The translations under genes and the position numbers were made by a program. Below, piece after piece: positions 1-8,554 of a stretch of 64,000 nt of DNA (its first letter is position 1; each line of letters begins with the position of its first letter). Source of the stretch: Pilimelia terevasa (GTDB taxonomy: Bacteria; Actinomycetota; Actinomycetes; Mycobacteriales; Micromonosporaceae); the NCBI RefSeq assembly GCF_014647915.1, contig NZ_BMQC01000008.1, positions 124,001 to 188,000 of the forward strand, given 5' to 3'. The notes under the pieces were generated by a model that saw nothing but the letters and a program-made list of their open reading frames with translations, was not told the origin of the DNA and searched no databases.

Positions 1-431
1 TGGGCGCCCACCGGACGATCGACTACACGGCCGGGGACTTCGCGGAGGTCGTGCGGGCCGACGGCGGCGCGGACGTGATCCTGGACATCATCGGCGGCCC
101 GTACCTGGGCCGCAACGTGGCCGCGCTGCGGACCGGTGGCCGGCTGGCGGTGATCGGGATGCAGGGCGGCCGGCGCGGTGAGCTGGACCTCGGCGCCGTG
201 CTGGCCCGGCGCGCGACCCTGATCGGGACGACGCTGCGGGCGCGGCCGGCGGCGGAGAAGGCGGAGATCGTCGCCGGGGTGCGGGCCCAGGTGTGGCCCC
301 TGGTCGAGGCCGGGCGGATCCGGCCGGTCGTGGACCGGGTGCTGCCGGTGACCGAGGCGGCGCAGGCGCACCGGGTCGTGGCCGGCGGCGACCACGTCGG
401 CAAGGTGGTGCTGCGGGTCAGCGGCGGGTGA
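1..431 (+). CDS. Zinc-binding/quinone oxidoreductase, C-terminal part
   Basis: The 5' end is cut off by the window edge; the reading frame is open from base 3. The visible part of about 142 residues matches the C-terminal half of the NADPH:quinone oxidoreductase branch (PIG3/QOR-like) of the medium-chain dehydrogenase superfamily. It shows a DVILDIIGGPYLGRN segment, where the nucleotide-binding fold continues, and an LPVTEAAQAHRVVAGGDHVGKVVL tail that is typical of this family. These enzymes reduce quinones or enones with NADPH in the cytoplasm. Its stop overlaps the 3' end of the convergent glycosyltransferase by 14 bp. The exact substrate cannot be told from this fragment. Confidence 0.85.
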   Translation, partial: GAHRTIDYTAGDFAEVVRADGGADVILDIIGGPYLGRNVAALRTGGRLAVIGMQGGRRGELDLGAVLARRATLIGTTLRARPAAEKAEIVAGVRAQVWPLVEAGRIRPVVDRVLPVTEAAQAHRVVAGGDHVGKVVLRVSGG

Positions 432-1119
432 CCGGCCGGCGGCGGCCGCGCTCGCGGCCGAGGATCCAGATCGCCTCGACGCCGTCCCGCCAGGTGATCT
501 TCTTGCCCTCGTCGCGGGTGCGGGCGTTGTAGGAGATCGGTACCTCGAAGGGGCGGATCTGGCGGCGCAGCAGCTTGGCGGTGACCTCGGCCTCCATGCC
601 GAAGCCGCGGGAGCGGATCTCCAGCGAGCGGTACAGGGCGACCGGCATCAGCTTGAAGCAGGTCTCCAGGTCGCCGATGTACGAGTTGAACAGCACGTTC
701 GCGGCGAGCGTGACCGCCTTGTTGCCCATCACGTACCAGAACGAGTACGAGCTGTGGCTGCCGAACGTCCGGTTGCCGTAGACGACCTCCGCCCGGCCGT
801 CCAGGACGGGGCCGAGCAGGCGCGGGATGTCCTGCGGGTCGTACTCCAGGTCGGCGTCGAGGATGACCATGTAGTCGCCCGTGGCGCTGTCCACCGCCGT
901 GCGGATCGCGGCGCCCTTGCCGGCGTTGCGGGGGTGGGTGACGACGCGCAGCCGGGGGTCGTCCATGGTGGCCAGGATGTCGGCGGTGCCGTCGCGGCTG
1001 CCGTCGTCGACGACGACCATCTCGATCGGGCAGGGGTAGTCGACGGCCAACGCCTGTTTCAACGCGTCGCCGATGCGTGCGGCTTCGTTGAATACCGGCA
1101 TCAGGATCGAGAGCTTCAC
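418..1119 (-). CDS. Family 2 glycosyltransferase (dolichyl-phosphate sugar synthase-like)
   Basis: A 233-residue GT-A glycosyltransferase with a GTG start. The N-terminus SILMPVFNEA, the VVVDDGSRDGT segment and the DADLEYDP metal/donor-binding motif (about residues 88-95) are classic GT2 features. The next block, EVVYGNRTFG, resembles dolichol/polyprenyl-phosphate glucose or mannose synthases. It probably moves a sugar from a nucleotide donor to polyprenyl phosphate at the inner membrane face. There is no C-terminal membrane domain, as in short DPM1-type enzymes. It stands alone, facing the oxidoreductase. The exact sugar is unknown. Confidence 0.85.
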   Translation of the reverse strand: MKLSILMPVFNEAARIGDALKQALAVDYPCPIEMVVVDDGSRDGTADILATMDDPRLRVVTHPRNAGKGAAIRTAVDSATGDYMVILDADLEYDPQDIPRLLGPVLDGRAEVVYGNRTFGSHSSYSFWYVMGNKAVTLAANVLFNSYIGDLETCFKLMPVALYRSLEIRSRGFGMEAEVTAKLLRRQIRPFEVPISYNARTRDEGKKITWRDGVEAIWILGRERGRRRPVTRR

Positions 1120-1223
1120 CGCGGTCTCCGCGTCTGAGGGGGTGGTGAGACCGGGTCAGCCTACCCGCTCGCCTTCCGGGGGCCGGGGCGCGGACCGCCG
1201 GTGGCGGTCGACCGGCCGCCGGG

Positions 1224-1757
1224 TCAGGCCGGAGCGAGGGTGCGGAAGCCGCGCGGGACGAGGTCGCGGTGGCCCGCCAGGGCGGTCTCGGCGGCGACGG
1301 CGTGGGCCAAGACCGGGCGCCGCGCGGCGGCGGCGGCCTCGCCGCGGAAGACCTGGGTGAACAGGTCGTCGAGGCGCCAGAGCTGGTGCGGCTGGGGGAC
1401 CCGGGTGCAGAAGCGCTCGCGGACCCCGTCGACGGCGGTGGCGGCCAGCTCGATGACGCCGTTGCGCGGGTCGGCGGTCCAGCTTACGTGGCGCAGGTGG
1501 CGCAGTTCGGCGTTGAGGTGCAGGCGCAGCCGGCTCAGCGGCCAGCCCTGGCGGGTGACGACGAGGCGGCGCCGGGTGAGCAGCAGCAGGAAGTCCTCCC
1601 GCTGCGGCCGCTCGGGCCGGAAGCAGCGGGCGACGAGGCTGACGGCGTCGCCAGGGCCGACGCACTGGCGCAGTACCGGCAGGTGGCGACTGACCGTCGA
1701 CACCGCCAGACCCGCCTCGCGGGCGGCGGGGAGGAACGTGCGGGAGAAGACGTTCAT
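1224..1757 (-). CDS. Conserved actinobacterial protein of unknown function
   Basis: A 177-residue soluble protein that I do not recognise by function. The middle part (about residues 45-130) alternates short hydrophobic strands with charged turns (LLLLTRRRLVVTRQGWPLSRLRLHLNAELRHLRHVSW). This could be a bacterial PH-like fold, as in many uncharacterised actinobacterial proteins, but that is only an impression. No signal peptide or membrane segment is visible. It is transcribed toward the GT2 gene, with about 100 bp between them and no obvious shared function. The ATG lies in an AT-richer patch (1757-1800) that probably holds its promoter. Confidence 0.6.
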   Translation of the reverse strand: MNVFSRTFLPAAREAGLAVSTVSRHLPVLRQCVGPGDAVSLVARCFRPERPQREDFLLLLTRRRLVVTRQGWPLSRLRLHLNAELRHLRHVSWTADPRNGVIELAATAVDGVRERFCTRVPQPHQLWRLDDLFTQVFRGEAAAAARRPVLAHAVAAETALAGHRDLVPRGFRTLAPA

Positions 1758-1845
1758 GTCAGATTAACGACAGCTTCGCGGGCGGTGAAACGGTCAGGCG
1801 CGCAACTTCCACACGCGAACTTGTTACTCCACCCTTACGGGCGGT

Positions 1846-2754
1846 TTAGCCCGAGAGGCGTAGAGTTCCGATCGCCGCAGCCACCATAAGTAGCCCGAAA
1901 AGGAGTGCGCAAGCGCCCGCCTGGATGAGTGTGCGGTGGCGCCGCGGGGCGTACGCCAGCGCCAGCGCCGCCAGCGCCCCCACGACCAGGCCGCCGATGT
2001 GCCCGGCCTTGGAGATCTGCGGGATGGCGAAGGTGAACAGCAGGTTGATGCCCAGGACGGTCAGGACCGAGGACGTGTCGTTGCCGAGCCGGCGCAGCAC
2101 GATGAATAGGGCGCCGAACAGGCCGAAGACCGCCCCGGAGGCGCCGACGGTCAGCGCGCCGGGGGCGAACAGGTATGCGGCGACATTGCCGCCCAGCCCC
2201 GCCAGCAGGTACAGCGCCAGGTACCGGATCGGGCCGAGGGCGGCCTCCAGGTACCGGCCGAACGCCCACAGCGCCCACATGTTGAGCCCGAGGTGCAGCA
2301 GGCCGAAGTGCAGGAACATCGCCGCGACCAGGCGGTAGTACTCGCCGTGGTAGATGCCCGCCAGGTGTGCCGCGATGCTCTCGGGGCTGTCGTCGCGGCC
2401 GAAGACGCCGCCCCAGGCCATCAGCGGCGTGACGTCCCCGCCCAGCCCCGCGAAGCCGCCGCCCAGCAGGCCGCCGCCGCCCGCCGACAGCACCGAGGCG
2501 AGCATGACCAGGATGTTGGTGGCCAGCAGCGCCTTGGTCACGTACCCCCGCTGGCCCGCCGGCCCGCCGCCGAACGCCGTCCGGCCCTGCCGCTGGGTGC
2601 GCCGCCCCTGCGCGACGCACTCGGGGCACTGGTGGCCGACCGCCGCGGCGTGCATGCAGTCGGGGCAGATGGGCCGCTCGCAGCGGGTACAGCGGACCCA
2701 GGTCTGCCGACCCGGGTGCCGGTAACAGACGGGTGCGCCGGCTGCCTCACTCAT
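1846..2754 (-). CDS. Rhomboid family intramembrane serine protease
   Basis: 302 residues. The N-terminal 40 or so residues form a cysteine/histidine-rich zinc-binding head (CYRHPGRQTWVRC, CERPICPDC, HQCPEC), common in actinobacterial rhomboids. Then come about six or seven membrane segments. The catalytic serine lies in GASGAVFG (around residue 182) and the catalytic histidine in HIGGLVVG. Rhomboids cut membrane proteins within the bilayer; the substrate is unknown. The gene follows the cyclophilin gene on the same strand, but a strong hairpin lies between them, so it probably has its own promoter. This pair is conserved side by side in many actinomycetes. Confidence 0.93.
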   Translation of the reverse strand: MSEAAGAPVCYRHPGRQTWVRCTRCERPICPDCMHAAAVGHQCPECVAQGRRTQRQGRTAFGGGPAGQRGYVTKALLATNILVMLASVLSAGGGGLLGGGFAGLGGDVTPLMAWGGVFGRDDSPESIAAHLAGIYHGEYYRLVAAMFLHFGLLHLGLNMWALWAFGRYLEAALGPIRYLALYLLAGLGGNVAAYLFAPGALTVGASGAVFGLFGALFIVLRRLGNDTSSVLTVLGINLLFTFAIPQISKAGHIGGLVVGALAALALAYAPRRHRTLIQAGACALLFGLLMVAAAIGTLRLSG

Positions 2755-2790
2755 GCGGCCAACCTACCCGCCGCATACCGCCGGGGCGCC

Positions 2791-2828
2791 CCGCGGAGTG
2801 GGGACCCGCACGGGTCCCCACTCCGCGG
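2791..2828 (-). terminator. Perfect 18-bp stem hairpin after the cyclophilin gene
   Basis: Bases 2791-2808 and 2811-2828 are perfectly complementary (18 bp) around a 2-base CA loop. It begins 5 bp after the cyclophilin stop and lies upstream of the rhomboid start, with both genes on the minus strand. No T-run follows, which is usual for actinobacterial terminators. It very likely ends cyclophilin transcription. Confidence 0.85.
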
Positions 2829-2832
2829 CCGG

Positions 2833-3357
2833 TCAGGCGCGCTCGATCTCGACGCGCTCGATGACGATGTCCTGCTGCGGGCGGTCGTTGCTGTCGGTGT
2901 CGGCACCGGCGATCTGGTCCACGACCTTCTCGCCGGCCGGGTCGGCGACGACGCCGAAGATCGTGTGGCGGTTGTTCAGGTGGGGGGTCAGGCCCACGGT
3001 GATGAAGAACTGGGCGCCGTTGGTGCCCGGCCCGGCGTTGGCCATGGCCAGCAGGTACGGCTTGTCGAACTGGAGCTCGGGGTGGAACTCGTCGGCGAAG
3101 GTGTAGCCCGGGCCGCCGCGGCCGGTACCGGTGCGGTCCCCGCCCTGGACCATGAACCCGGAGATCACCCGGTGGAAGATCACGCCGTCGTAGTACGGAC
3201 CCTCGCCCGGCTTGCCCGTCGTCGGGTCGGTGTACTCGCGGGTGCCTTCGGCCAGTTCGACGAAGTTCCGCACGGTCTTGGGGGCGTGGTTGCCGAACAG
3301 TTCGACCCGGATCGGTCCGACGTTCGTGTGCAGGGTGGCGTAGCGGGCCTCGGCCAC
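2833..3357 (-). CDS. ppiA: Peptidyl-prolyl cis-trans isomerase, cyclophilin type
   Basis: 174 residues from the GTG at 3357, chosen because GAGGAG sits 5 bp upstream and homologues start right at this ATLHTNVGPIRVEL strand. A longer frame reaching 3465 has no ribosome site. The cyclophilin core is complete: FHRVISGFMVQGGD (catalytic Arg and the substrate pocket), GTNGAQFFIT, and HTIFGVV near the C-terminus. There is no signal peptide, so it is a cytoplasmic proline isomerase and folding helper. It is followed by a strong terminator and then rhomboid. A divergent DUF5324-like gene starts 143 bp away. Confidence 0.95.
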   Translation of the reverse strand: MAEARYATLHTNVGPIRVELFGNHAPKTVRNFVELAEGTREYTDPTTGKPGEGPYYDGVIFHRVISGFMVQGGDRTGTGRGGPGYTFADEFHPELQFDKPYLLAMANAGPGTNGAQFFITVGLTPHLNNRHTIFGVVADPAGEKVVDQIAGADTDSNDRPQQDIVIERVEIERA

Positions 3358-3500
3358 AGGTACTCCTCGTGTCAGTGGGCCCGCGCCCGACAGGACGCGG
3401 GCGGACGGTGCATAGGAATCCTGCCATGTGTCGTCGGCGGGATCCGGGGGTATGCCGTCCGCCATGAGGCTGGCGACAACTACCGGGAGGTGGGCGAGAG

Positions 3501-4454
3501 GTGTTCACGCTGAGGCGACGCACGCCGAGGAAGCACGCTGAGCTGTTCAGGGAGGAGCTCGGCGAGGGCCTGGGCCACCTCGCCCAGGCCGCGAACCACG
3601 CCGCGGGCGGGCTCGGTACCGCGGTCGGCCCGGCGGTGAGCGCCGCCCGGACCCGGATGGCCCCCACCGCCGAGCGGGTGCGCGCGGCGGCCGTGGCCGG
3701 GATCGGCGGCACCGCCGCCGTGCTCGCGCCGATCGCCGCCACTGCCACGCAGGCGGCGCGCGACAGTGCCAAGGTCGCGGGCCGGAAGGGCACGAAGGTC
3801 AGGAAGCAGGCGGCGCGCGTCACGCAGCGGCCCGTCAAGGGGCGCTCGCGGACCGGCCGCATCCTGGCCCTCGCCGCCGCCGGTGCCGTGGTCGGCGGCA
3901 TCGCGGCCATGATCGTCCGGCGCCAGCAGCAGCAGCGGGCCTGGGACGACTTCGACGCCGAGCGCGACCTGGGGCCCGACACCGACGGCCTGCACGCCCC
4001 GGACCGGGTGGGCGCGGGCGTGAGCGGCTCCGGGGTCCTCACCGGCGAGAACAAGAGCGTCGGGGCGCACGCGGGCTCCGGCCAGTCCGGCTCTGGCGGC
4101 CTGCACTCGGTGGCTGGGACGGGCGGTCCGGGCGGCGGCACACCGGCAACGGGCTCGGGGCAGGGCGGGACGACGCGCGCGGGCGAACCCGGTCGCGGCA
4201 TCGGCCAGGGCGGCCCCACCGGCCCGGCGGGGCGCGGCCCCGGCGGCGGTCCGGGGCGCGGCGGCCCGGCCGGCGGCAACGGCCTGGCCACGGGACGCGC
4301 GCCCGGGGCGGGTGCCGACTACGGGATGCCCACCGGCGGCGTCACCCCGCCCGTGGGCGGGATCGGCGGCGGGCGCGCCGACGGCCTGGCCGCCGGCGAG
4401 GGCGCGAGCGGCTCCCGGCCGCGGCACGGCCTGCGGCGCGGCACCACGCGCTGA
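3501..4454 (+). CDS. DUF5324-like single-pass membrane protein with glycine-rich tail
   Basis: 317 residues with a GTG start and GGAGG about 10 bp upstream. The first 130 residues are alanine-rich and helical with many basic residues, suggesting amphipathic, coiled or DNA/membrane-associated helices. One membrane segment follows (ILALAAAGAVVGGIAAMIV, about residues 123-141). After an acidic linker (DDFDAERDLGPD) the last 130 residues are low-complexity Gly/Pro/Ala. The position beside ppiA and rhomboid matches DUF5324-type genes of streptomycetes; the family link rests on that context and architecture. Function unknown. Confidence 0.65.
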   Translation: MFTLRRRTPRKHAELFREELGEGLGHLAQAANHAAGGLGTAVGPAVSAARTRMAPTAERVRAAAVAGIGGTAAVLAPIAATATQAARDSAKVAGRKGTKVRKQAARVTQRPVKGRSRTGRILALAAAGAVVGGIAAMIVRRQQQQRAWDDFDAERDLGPDTDGLHAPDRVGAGVSGSGVLTGENKSVGAHAGSGQSGSGGLHSVAGTGGPGGGTPATGSGQGGTTRAGEPGRGIGQGGPTGPAGRGPGGGPGRGGPAGGNGLATGRAPGAGADYGMPTGGVTPPVGGIGGGRADGLAAGEGASGSRPRHGLRRGTTR

Positions 4455-4467
4455 CGTACGGCGACGG

Positions 4468-4499
4468 CCCGGCCACCTCCCGCGAAGGGGGCGGCCGGG
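4468..4499 (+). terminator. Hairpin after the DUF5324-like gene
   Basis: CCCGGCC (4468-4474) pairs with GGCCGGG (4493-4499). The intervening bases allow a further CTCCC/GGGGG stem with one wobble around GCGAA. It lies 14 bp after the stop, between convergent genes, so it may serve both directions. Confidence 0.55.
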
Positions 4500-4543
4500 T
4501 CGTCGGCGGGCGGTCGTCGGCGGCCGGGTCGTCGCGGGCGGTC
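4493..4543. repeat. Two-copy direct repeat between convergent genes
   Basis: A 23-bp unit at 4493-4515 is repeated at 4522-4543 with one base missing. The second copy runs into the stop codon of the CorA-type gene. The first half also forms one arm of the terminator hairpin, so the duplication may have arisen by slippage at a structured site. Confidence 0.6.
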
Positions 4544-5516
4544 AGAGCCAGCCGGCGCGGCGCAGGCGCCAGTACAGCAGCGCCGCGCTGCCGGCCATCA
4601 GGGTCAGCACGGCCGGGTAGCCGTAGGGCCAGTGCAGCTCGGGCATGTCCGAGAAGTTCATGCCGTAGATGCCGGCGACGATGGTCTGCACCGCGGCGAT
4701 CGCCGCCCACGAGGCGATCTTGCGCATGTCGTCGTTCTGCGCGACCGAGATCTGCGCCAGGCGGGCCTGGAAGATCGAGTTCAACAAATCGTCGTACCCG
4801 TTGAGCTGCTCGACGGCCTGCACGACCTCCTCGCGGAGCTGTCGCAGCCGGCGCCGGACCCGCCCCGGCAGCGGCGGCTCGTCGCCGTCGGCGAGCGCCC
4901 CCAGCGGGCGCTGCGCCGGGACCATGGCCCGCCGCAGCTCGACCAGGTCGCGCTTGAGCCGGTGGATCCGGTTGACCACGCCGTCGTCGGGCCGGTCGTC
5001 GAACACCAGCTCCTCCAGGGCGTTGATCTCCCCGGCCACCGCTTCGAGGGCGTCGGGGTACCCGGTCACCACGTGCTGGACGAGGTCCAGGACCACGGTC
5101 CAGCGGTCGACGGTCGCGCCGTGCCGGCGGTGGGCGAGGTGGTGGGCGACCGCGCCCAGGGGTCCGTCGGCGCCGCGGTGGACCGCCAGGACCAGCCGCG
5201 GCGCCACCGTGACTGTCAGTTCCCCGGTGCGCAGCCCGCCGGCCGGGTCGCGCCCCACGGTGCCGACCTCGACGGTCACCGGGTCGTCGGCGCCGGCCTC
5301 GGCGACGTCGACCGCCTCGGGCAGGCCCAGCCGCCGCCGTACCTCGGCCAGCCGGTCGGCCGGCGGGTCGCGCAGAGCCAGCCACGTGAAGCCCTCACGC
5401 GCCTCGGCGGCCCGGTCGAGGCCGGGGCCGTACGGGTCCGCGACCTCCTGCCAGCGGCCGCCGGCATACCGCAGGCAGGCCACCACGTCGGCGGTGTCGG
5501 GCGCCGCTCCGGTCAC
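4542..5516 (-). CDS. corA: CorA-family Mg2+/divalent cation transporter
   Basis: 324 residues from the GTG at 5516, which has GGAGG 7 bp upstream. A longer frame continues upstream but overlaps the aminotransferase frame region without a start signal. The soluble N-terminal two thirds carry the CorA fold with long helices (HRLKRDLVELRRAM, QAVEQLNGYDDLL). The C-terminus has two membrane segments, the first ending in the YGMNF signature that forms the pore entrance. CorA proteins form pentameric channels for Mg2+ and related ions. The loop after GMN reads SDMPELHWPYG, close to the usual MPE loop. Confidence 0.93.
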   Translation of the reverse strand: MTGAAPDTADVVACLRYAGGRWQEVADPYGPGLDRAAEAREGFTWLALRDPPADRLAEVRRRLGLPEAVDVAEAGADDPVTVEVGTVGRDPAGGLRTGELTVTVAPRLVLAVHRGADGPLGAVAHHLAHRRHGATVDRWTVVLDLVQHVVTGYPDALEAVAGEINALEELVFDDRPDDGVVNRIHRLKRDLVELRRAMVPAQRPLGALADGDEPPLPGRVRRRLRQLREEVVQAVEQLNGYDDLLNSIFQARLAQISVAQNDDMRKIASWAAIAAVQTIVAGIYGMNFSDMPELHWPYGYPAVLTLMAGSAALLYWRLRRAGWL

Positions 5517-5545
5517 CCGGGCACCTCCGTCGTGTGCGCGGCCGG

Positions 5546-6649
5546 TCAGCCGCGGACCGCCGCCACGGCGTCGGCCAGCCGGCGCACGCCCTCGCGGATC
5601 CGGTCGACCGTCACCGCGGAGAACGCCAGCCGCAGCGCGTGGTGGCCGCCGTCGACCACGAAGTCGCTGCCCTTGACGACGGCGACGCCGCGCTCCGCGG
5701 CCGCCGCGGCCAGCTTGTCCGCCGGTACGTCGGCCGGGAACTCCACCCACAGAAAGTAGCCGCCGTCGGGGGCGGTGAAGGCGGCATCGGGCAGGTTCTC
5801 CCGCAGCGCCTCGCCCAGGACCCGGGCGCGCTCGCCGAGCGCGGCGCTGACGGTGGCGATCGAGCGGTCGAAGCCGCCGCTGACGCAGAACTGGTGCACG
5901 GTCGCCTGGGCGAACATGTTCGGCGAGATGTACAGGTTCGTCGCCGTGCCCGCGATGCGCGCCATCAGGTCCGGCGCGCCGATCAGGTACCCGACGCGCA
6001 CGCCCGGGCAGACGGTCTTGGTGAACGAGCCCGCCCGGACCACGACGGCGCCCGGCACGTCCGCGGCCAGCTCCTGGAGCGCGGGCAGGGCCTCGCCGCG
6101 GAACCGGATGTCGGTGTAGGGGTCGTCCTCGAAGACGGTGAAGCCGTACTCGGCCGCCAGCGCCAGCAGTTCGCGCCGGCGGGCGAGGGAGAGCGTCACG
6201 CCGGCCGGGTTCTGGTAGTTGGGGATGATGTGGGCGAGCTTGGGGCGGACCCCCGACTCCAGCAGCGCCCGCAGCGCGCCGGTGTCCACGCCCTCGGCGT
6301 CGAGCGGCACCTGGTGCACGCGGCAGCCGCGGTTGCCCAGGCCGAGCAGGGTGCGGTCGTACGTCGGGTTCTCCACCACCACGTCGTCGCCGGGGCCGAG
6401 CAGGGCGTCGAACAGGAAGGCGTCCGCCTGGAGCGAGCCGTTGGTCAGCAGCACCTGCGCCACCGGCACCCTGTGCCGCGCGGCCACCCACTCGCGCAGG
6501 GGCGGGTAGCCGACCGACGTGCCGTACGCCGTGGCCCCGCCCGGGTCGGCGTCGAGGGCGGCGACGGCCGCGGCCTTGAGTCCGTCGATGTCGACGATGT
6601 CGAGGCTCGGCGCGCCCCGGGCGAAGGAGATGAGGTCCTGAGCGGTCAT
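5546..6649 (-). CDS. PLP-dependent aminotransferase, class I/II (2-aminoadipate-type)
   Basis: 367 residues starting at an ATG. It is a fold-type I aminotransferase without the N-terminal HTH of MocR regulators. Landmarks are GYPPLREWVA, the NPTYDRT substrate loop, IPNYQNPAG, the FEDDPYTD aspartate that holds the PLP ring nitrogen, and GSFTKTVCPGVRVGY with the Schiff-base lysine. The family includes LysN/ARO8-like enzymes acting on aminoadipate, branched or aromatic amino acids. The substrate cannot be fixed. It ends 30 bp before the corA start, so the two may be co-transcribed. A divergent cysQ operon starts 160 bp upstream. Confidence 0.9.
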   Translation of the reverse strand: MTAQDLISFARGAPSLDIVDIDGLKAAAVAALDADPGGATAYGTSVGYPPLREWVAARHRVPVAQVLLTNGSLQADAFLFDALLGPGDDVVVENPTYDRTLLGLGNRGCRVHQVPLDAEGVDTGALRALLESGVRPKLAHIIPNYQNPAGVTLSLARRRELLALAAEYGFTVFEDDPYTDIRFRGEALPALQELAADVPGAVVVRAGSFTKTVCPGVRVGYLIGAPDLMARIAGTATNLYISPNMFAQATVHQFCVSGGFDRSIATVSAALGERARVLGEALRENLPDAAFTAPDGGYFLWVEFPADVPADKLAAAAAERGVAVVKGSDFVVDGGHHALRLAFSAVTVDRIREGVRRLADAVAAVRG

Positions 6650-6809
6650 ACCCGTGAGGGTAGAGGGTGCCCCGGACGCCGCCGGACCGCCCGCCGAGGC
6701 TCTACGGGGGCAAATCGCCGACATCGGTGTGGATGTGGCGCGGTGTCCCGCGTCGGCGGGCGGCGGGGGTACTAGATTGTCGGGCACGCCAGTGGGAGCG
6801 AGGGATGCG

Positions 6810-7652
6810 GTGGGGCTCGACGATCCGGTACGCGCAGGGGCGGGCGCCAGCCCGGCCGACGACCGGGACCAGACGGTCGCGCAGTGGCTGGCCTGGCTGG
6901 CCGGCGAGCGGTTGCTCGACCTGCGGCACGTGCGCGGGTACGCCGACCCGGGTGCCCTGCGGGCCGCCGGTGACCGGCAGGCGCACCACGTGCTGCGCGG
7001 CGAGCTGGGCCGGCTACGCCCCGGGGACGCCGTGCTCTCCGAGGAGGACGCGGGCGCCCGCGGCGAGGCCGCCGCCGACCGGCGCGCCGCCGACCGGGTC
7101 TGGATCATCGATCCGCTGGACGGCACGCGCGAGTACGGCGAGCAGGGCCGCACCGACTGGGCCGTGCACGTGGCCCTGTGGGAGCGCGGCGCGGGGCTGA
7201 CCGCGGGCGCCGTCGCGCTGCCCGCCCGGCAGGTCGTCCTCGGCACCGACGCCCCGCCCCCGCCGGCCGCGGCCGGCCCGATGCGGGTCGCCGTCAGCCG
7301 CTCCCGCCCGCCGGGGTTCGTCAGCACGCTGCTGGAGCGCTGCGGCGGCGTGGCCGTGCCGATGGGCTCGGCGGGGGTGAAGGTGTGCGCGGTCGTCACC
7401 GGCGAGGCCGACGCGTACGTGCACGCGGGCGGCCAGTACGAGTGGGACTCGGCGGCCCCGGTGGCCGTGGCGACGGCGGCGGGCCTGCACTGCTCGCGGC
7501 TGGACGGCCGTCCCCTGGAGTACAACCGGGCGCACCCGCGGCTGCCGGACCTGCTCGTCTGCCGGCCGGAGCACCGCGACGCCCTGCTCGGCACCCTGGC
7601 CGAGCTGATCAAGACCGGCGAGGTGCTGATCGAGGAAGGGGCCGCCGGGTGA
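6810..7652 (+). CDS. cysQ: 3'(2'),5'-bisphosphate nucleotidase CysQ (PAP phosphatase)
   Basis: 280 residues from the GTG at 6810; GAGGG lies about 5 bp upstream and the frame before it has no start signal. It belongs to the inositol monophosphatase superfamily: DPLDGTREYGEQG is the lithium-sensitive metal-binding motif, and WDSAAPVAVA near residue 215 is the C-terminal substrate motif. The enzyme removes the 3'-phosphate from PAP (or PAPS), the by-product of sulfotransferases and PAPS reduction. Its stop overlaps the cysD start (GTGA), so the three-gene operon is translationally coupled. The nearby polysaccharide sulfotransferases would generate PAP. Confidence 0.9.
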   Translation: MGLDDPVRAGAGASPADDRDQTVAQWLAWLAGERLLDLRHVRGYADPGALRAAGDRQAHHVLRGELGRLRPGDAVLSEEDAGARGEAAADRRAADRVWIIDPLDGTREYGEQGRTDWAVHVALWERGAGLTAGAVALPARQVVLGTDAPPPPAAAGPMRVAVSRSRPPGFVSTLLERCGGVAVPMGSAGVKVCAVVTGEADAYVHAGGQYEWDSAAPVAVATAAGLHCSRLDGRPLEYNRAHPRLPDLLVCRPEHRDALLGTLAELIKTGEVLIEEGAAG

Positions 7653-8554
7653 GCGTCGCCGCGTACCGCTTCTCGCACCTGGACGCGCTGGAGTCCGAGG
7701 CGCTGTTCATCATGCGCGAGGTCGTCGCCGAGTTCGAGCGGCCGGTGCTGCTGTTCTCCGGCGGCAAGGACTCGATCGTCATGCTGCGGCTGGCGTCCAA
7801 GGCGTTCGCGCCGGCCCGGATTCCGTTCCCGGTGCTGCACATCGATACCGGGCACAACTTCCCCGAGGTGCTGGCCTACCGCGACCGCCGGGTCGCCGAG
7901 CTGGGCCTCCAGCTCATCGTCGGGTCGGTACCCGACGCGATCGAGTCCGGGCTGGTCAGCGCGCCGGCCGACGGCACCCGCAACCGGATCCAGACGCCGG
8001 TGCTGCTGGACACGGTCGAGAAGTACCGGTTCGACGCGCTGTTCGGCGGCGCCCGCCGGGACGAGGAGAAGGCGCGGGCCAAGGAGCGGGTGTTCTCGTT
8101 CCGGGACGAGTTCGGCCAGTGGGACCCGCGCAACCAGCGCCCCGAGCTGTGGTCGCTGTACAACGCCCGGCACGCCCCCGGCGAGTCGATCCGGGTGTTC
8201 CCGCTGTCGAACTGGACCGAGCTGGACGTCTGGCACTACATCGCCCGCGAGGACATCGCCCTGCCGCCGATCTACTTCGCGCACGAGCGCGAGGTGATCC
8301 GGCGCGGCGACATGCTGTACGCGGTCAACGCGTTCGTCACCCCGCGCGGGGAGACCCCGTTCACCGCCCGGGTGCGGTACCGGACCGTCGGCGACGCCTC
8401 GTGCACCGCGGCGGTCGAGTCCGACGCCGACACCGTGGCGAAGGTGATCGAGGAGGTCGCGGCGACCCGGATCACCGAGCGCGGCGCCACCCGCGGCGAC
8501 GACCGGACCTCGGAGGCGGCGATGGAGGACCGGAAGAAGGAGGGCTACTTCTGA
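7649..8554 (+). CDS. cysD: Sulfate adenylyltransferase subunit 2
   Basis: 301 residues, beginning at a GTG that overlaps the cysQ stop by 4 bp. The PP-loop FSGGKDSIVML (about residues 32-42) binds ATP; VLHIDTGHNFPEV, GGARRDEEKARAKER and SNWTELDVWHYI are conserved in ATP sulfurylase small subunits. The C-terminus ends RKKEGYF, as is typical. With CysN it makes adenosine 5'-phosphosulfate from ATP and sulfate in the cytoplasm, driven by GTP hydrolysis. Its length is normal. The stop overlaps the cysN start by one base (TGATG). Confidence 0.96.
   Translation: MSVAAYRFSHLDALESEALFIMREVVAEFERPVLLFSGGKDSIVMLRLASKAFAPARIPFPVLHIDTGHNFPEVLAYRDRRVAELGLQLIVGSVPDAIESGLVSAPADGTRNRIQTPVLLDTVEKYRFDALFGGARRDEEKARAKERVFSFRDEFGQWDPRNQRPELWSLYNARHAPGESIRVFPLSNWTELDVWHYIAREDIALPPIYFAHEREVIRRGDMLYAVNAFVTPRGETPFTARVRYRTVGDASCTAAVESDADTVAKVIEEVAATRITERGATRGDDRTSEAAMEDRKKEGYF

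Noticed and set aside
4542-6491. A CorA protein with a 325-residue N-terminal extension
   Set aside because: The extra part is Arg/Gly/Pro-rich antisense-like sequence overlapping the aminotransferase gene; GTG 5516 has a proper GGAGG site.
5519-8284. A minus-strand frame fusing aminotransferase with cys region
   Set aside because: Upstream of 6649 the frame is antisense to cysQ and cysD and has no domains or ribosome site.
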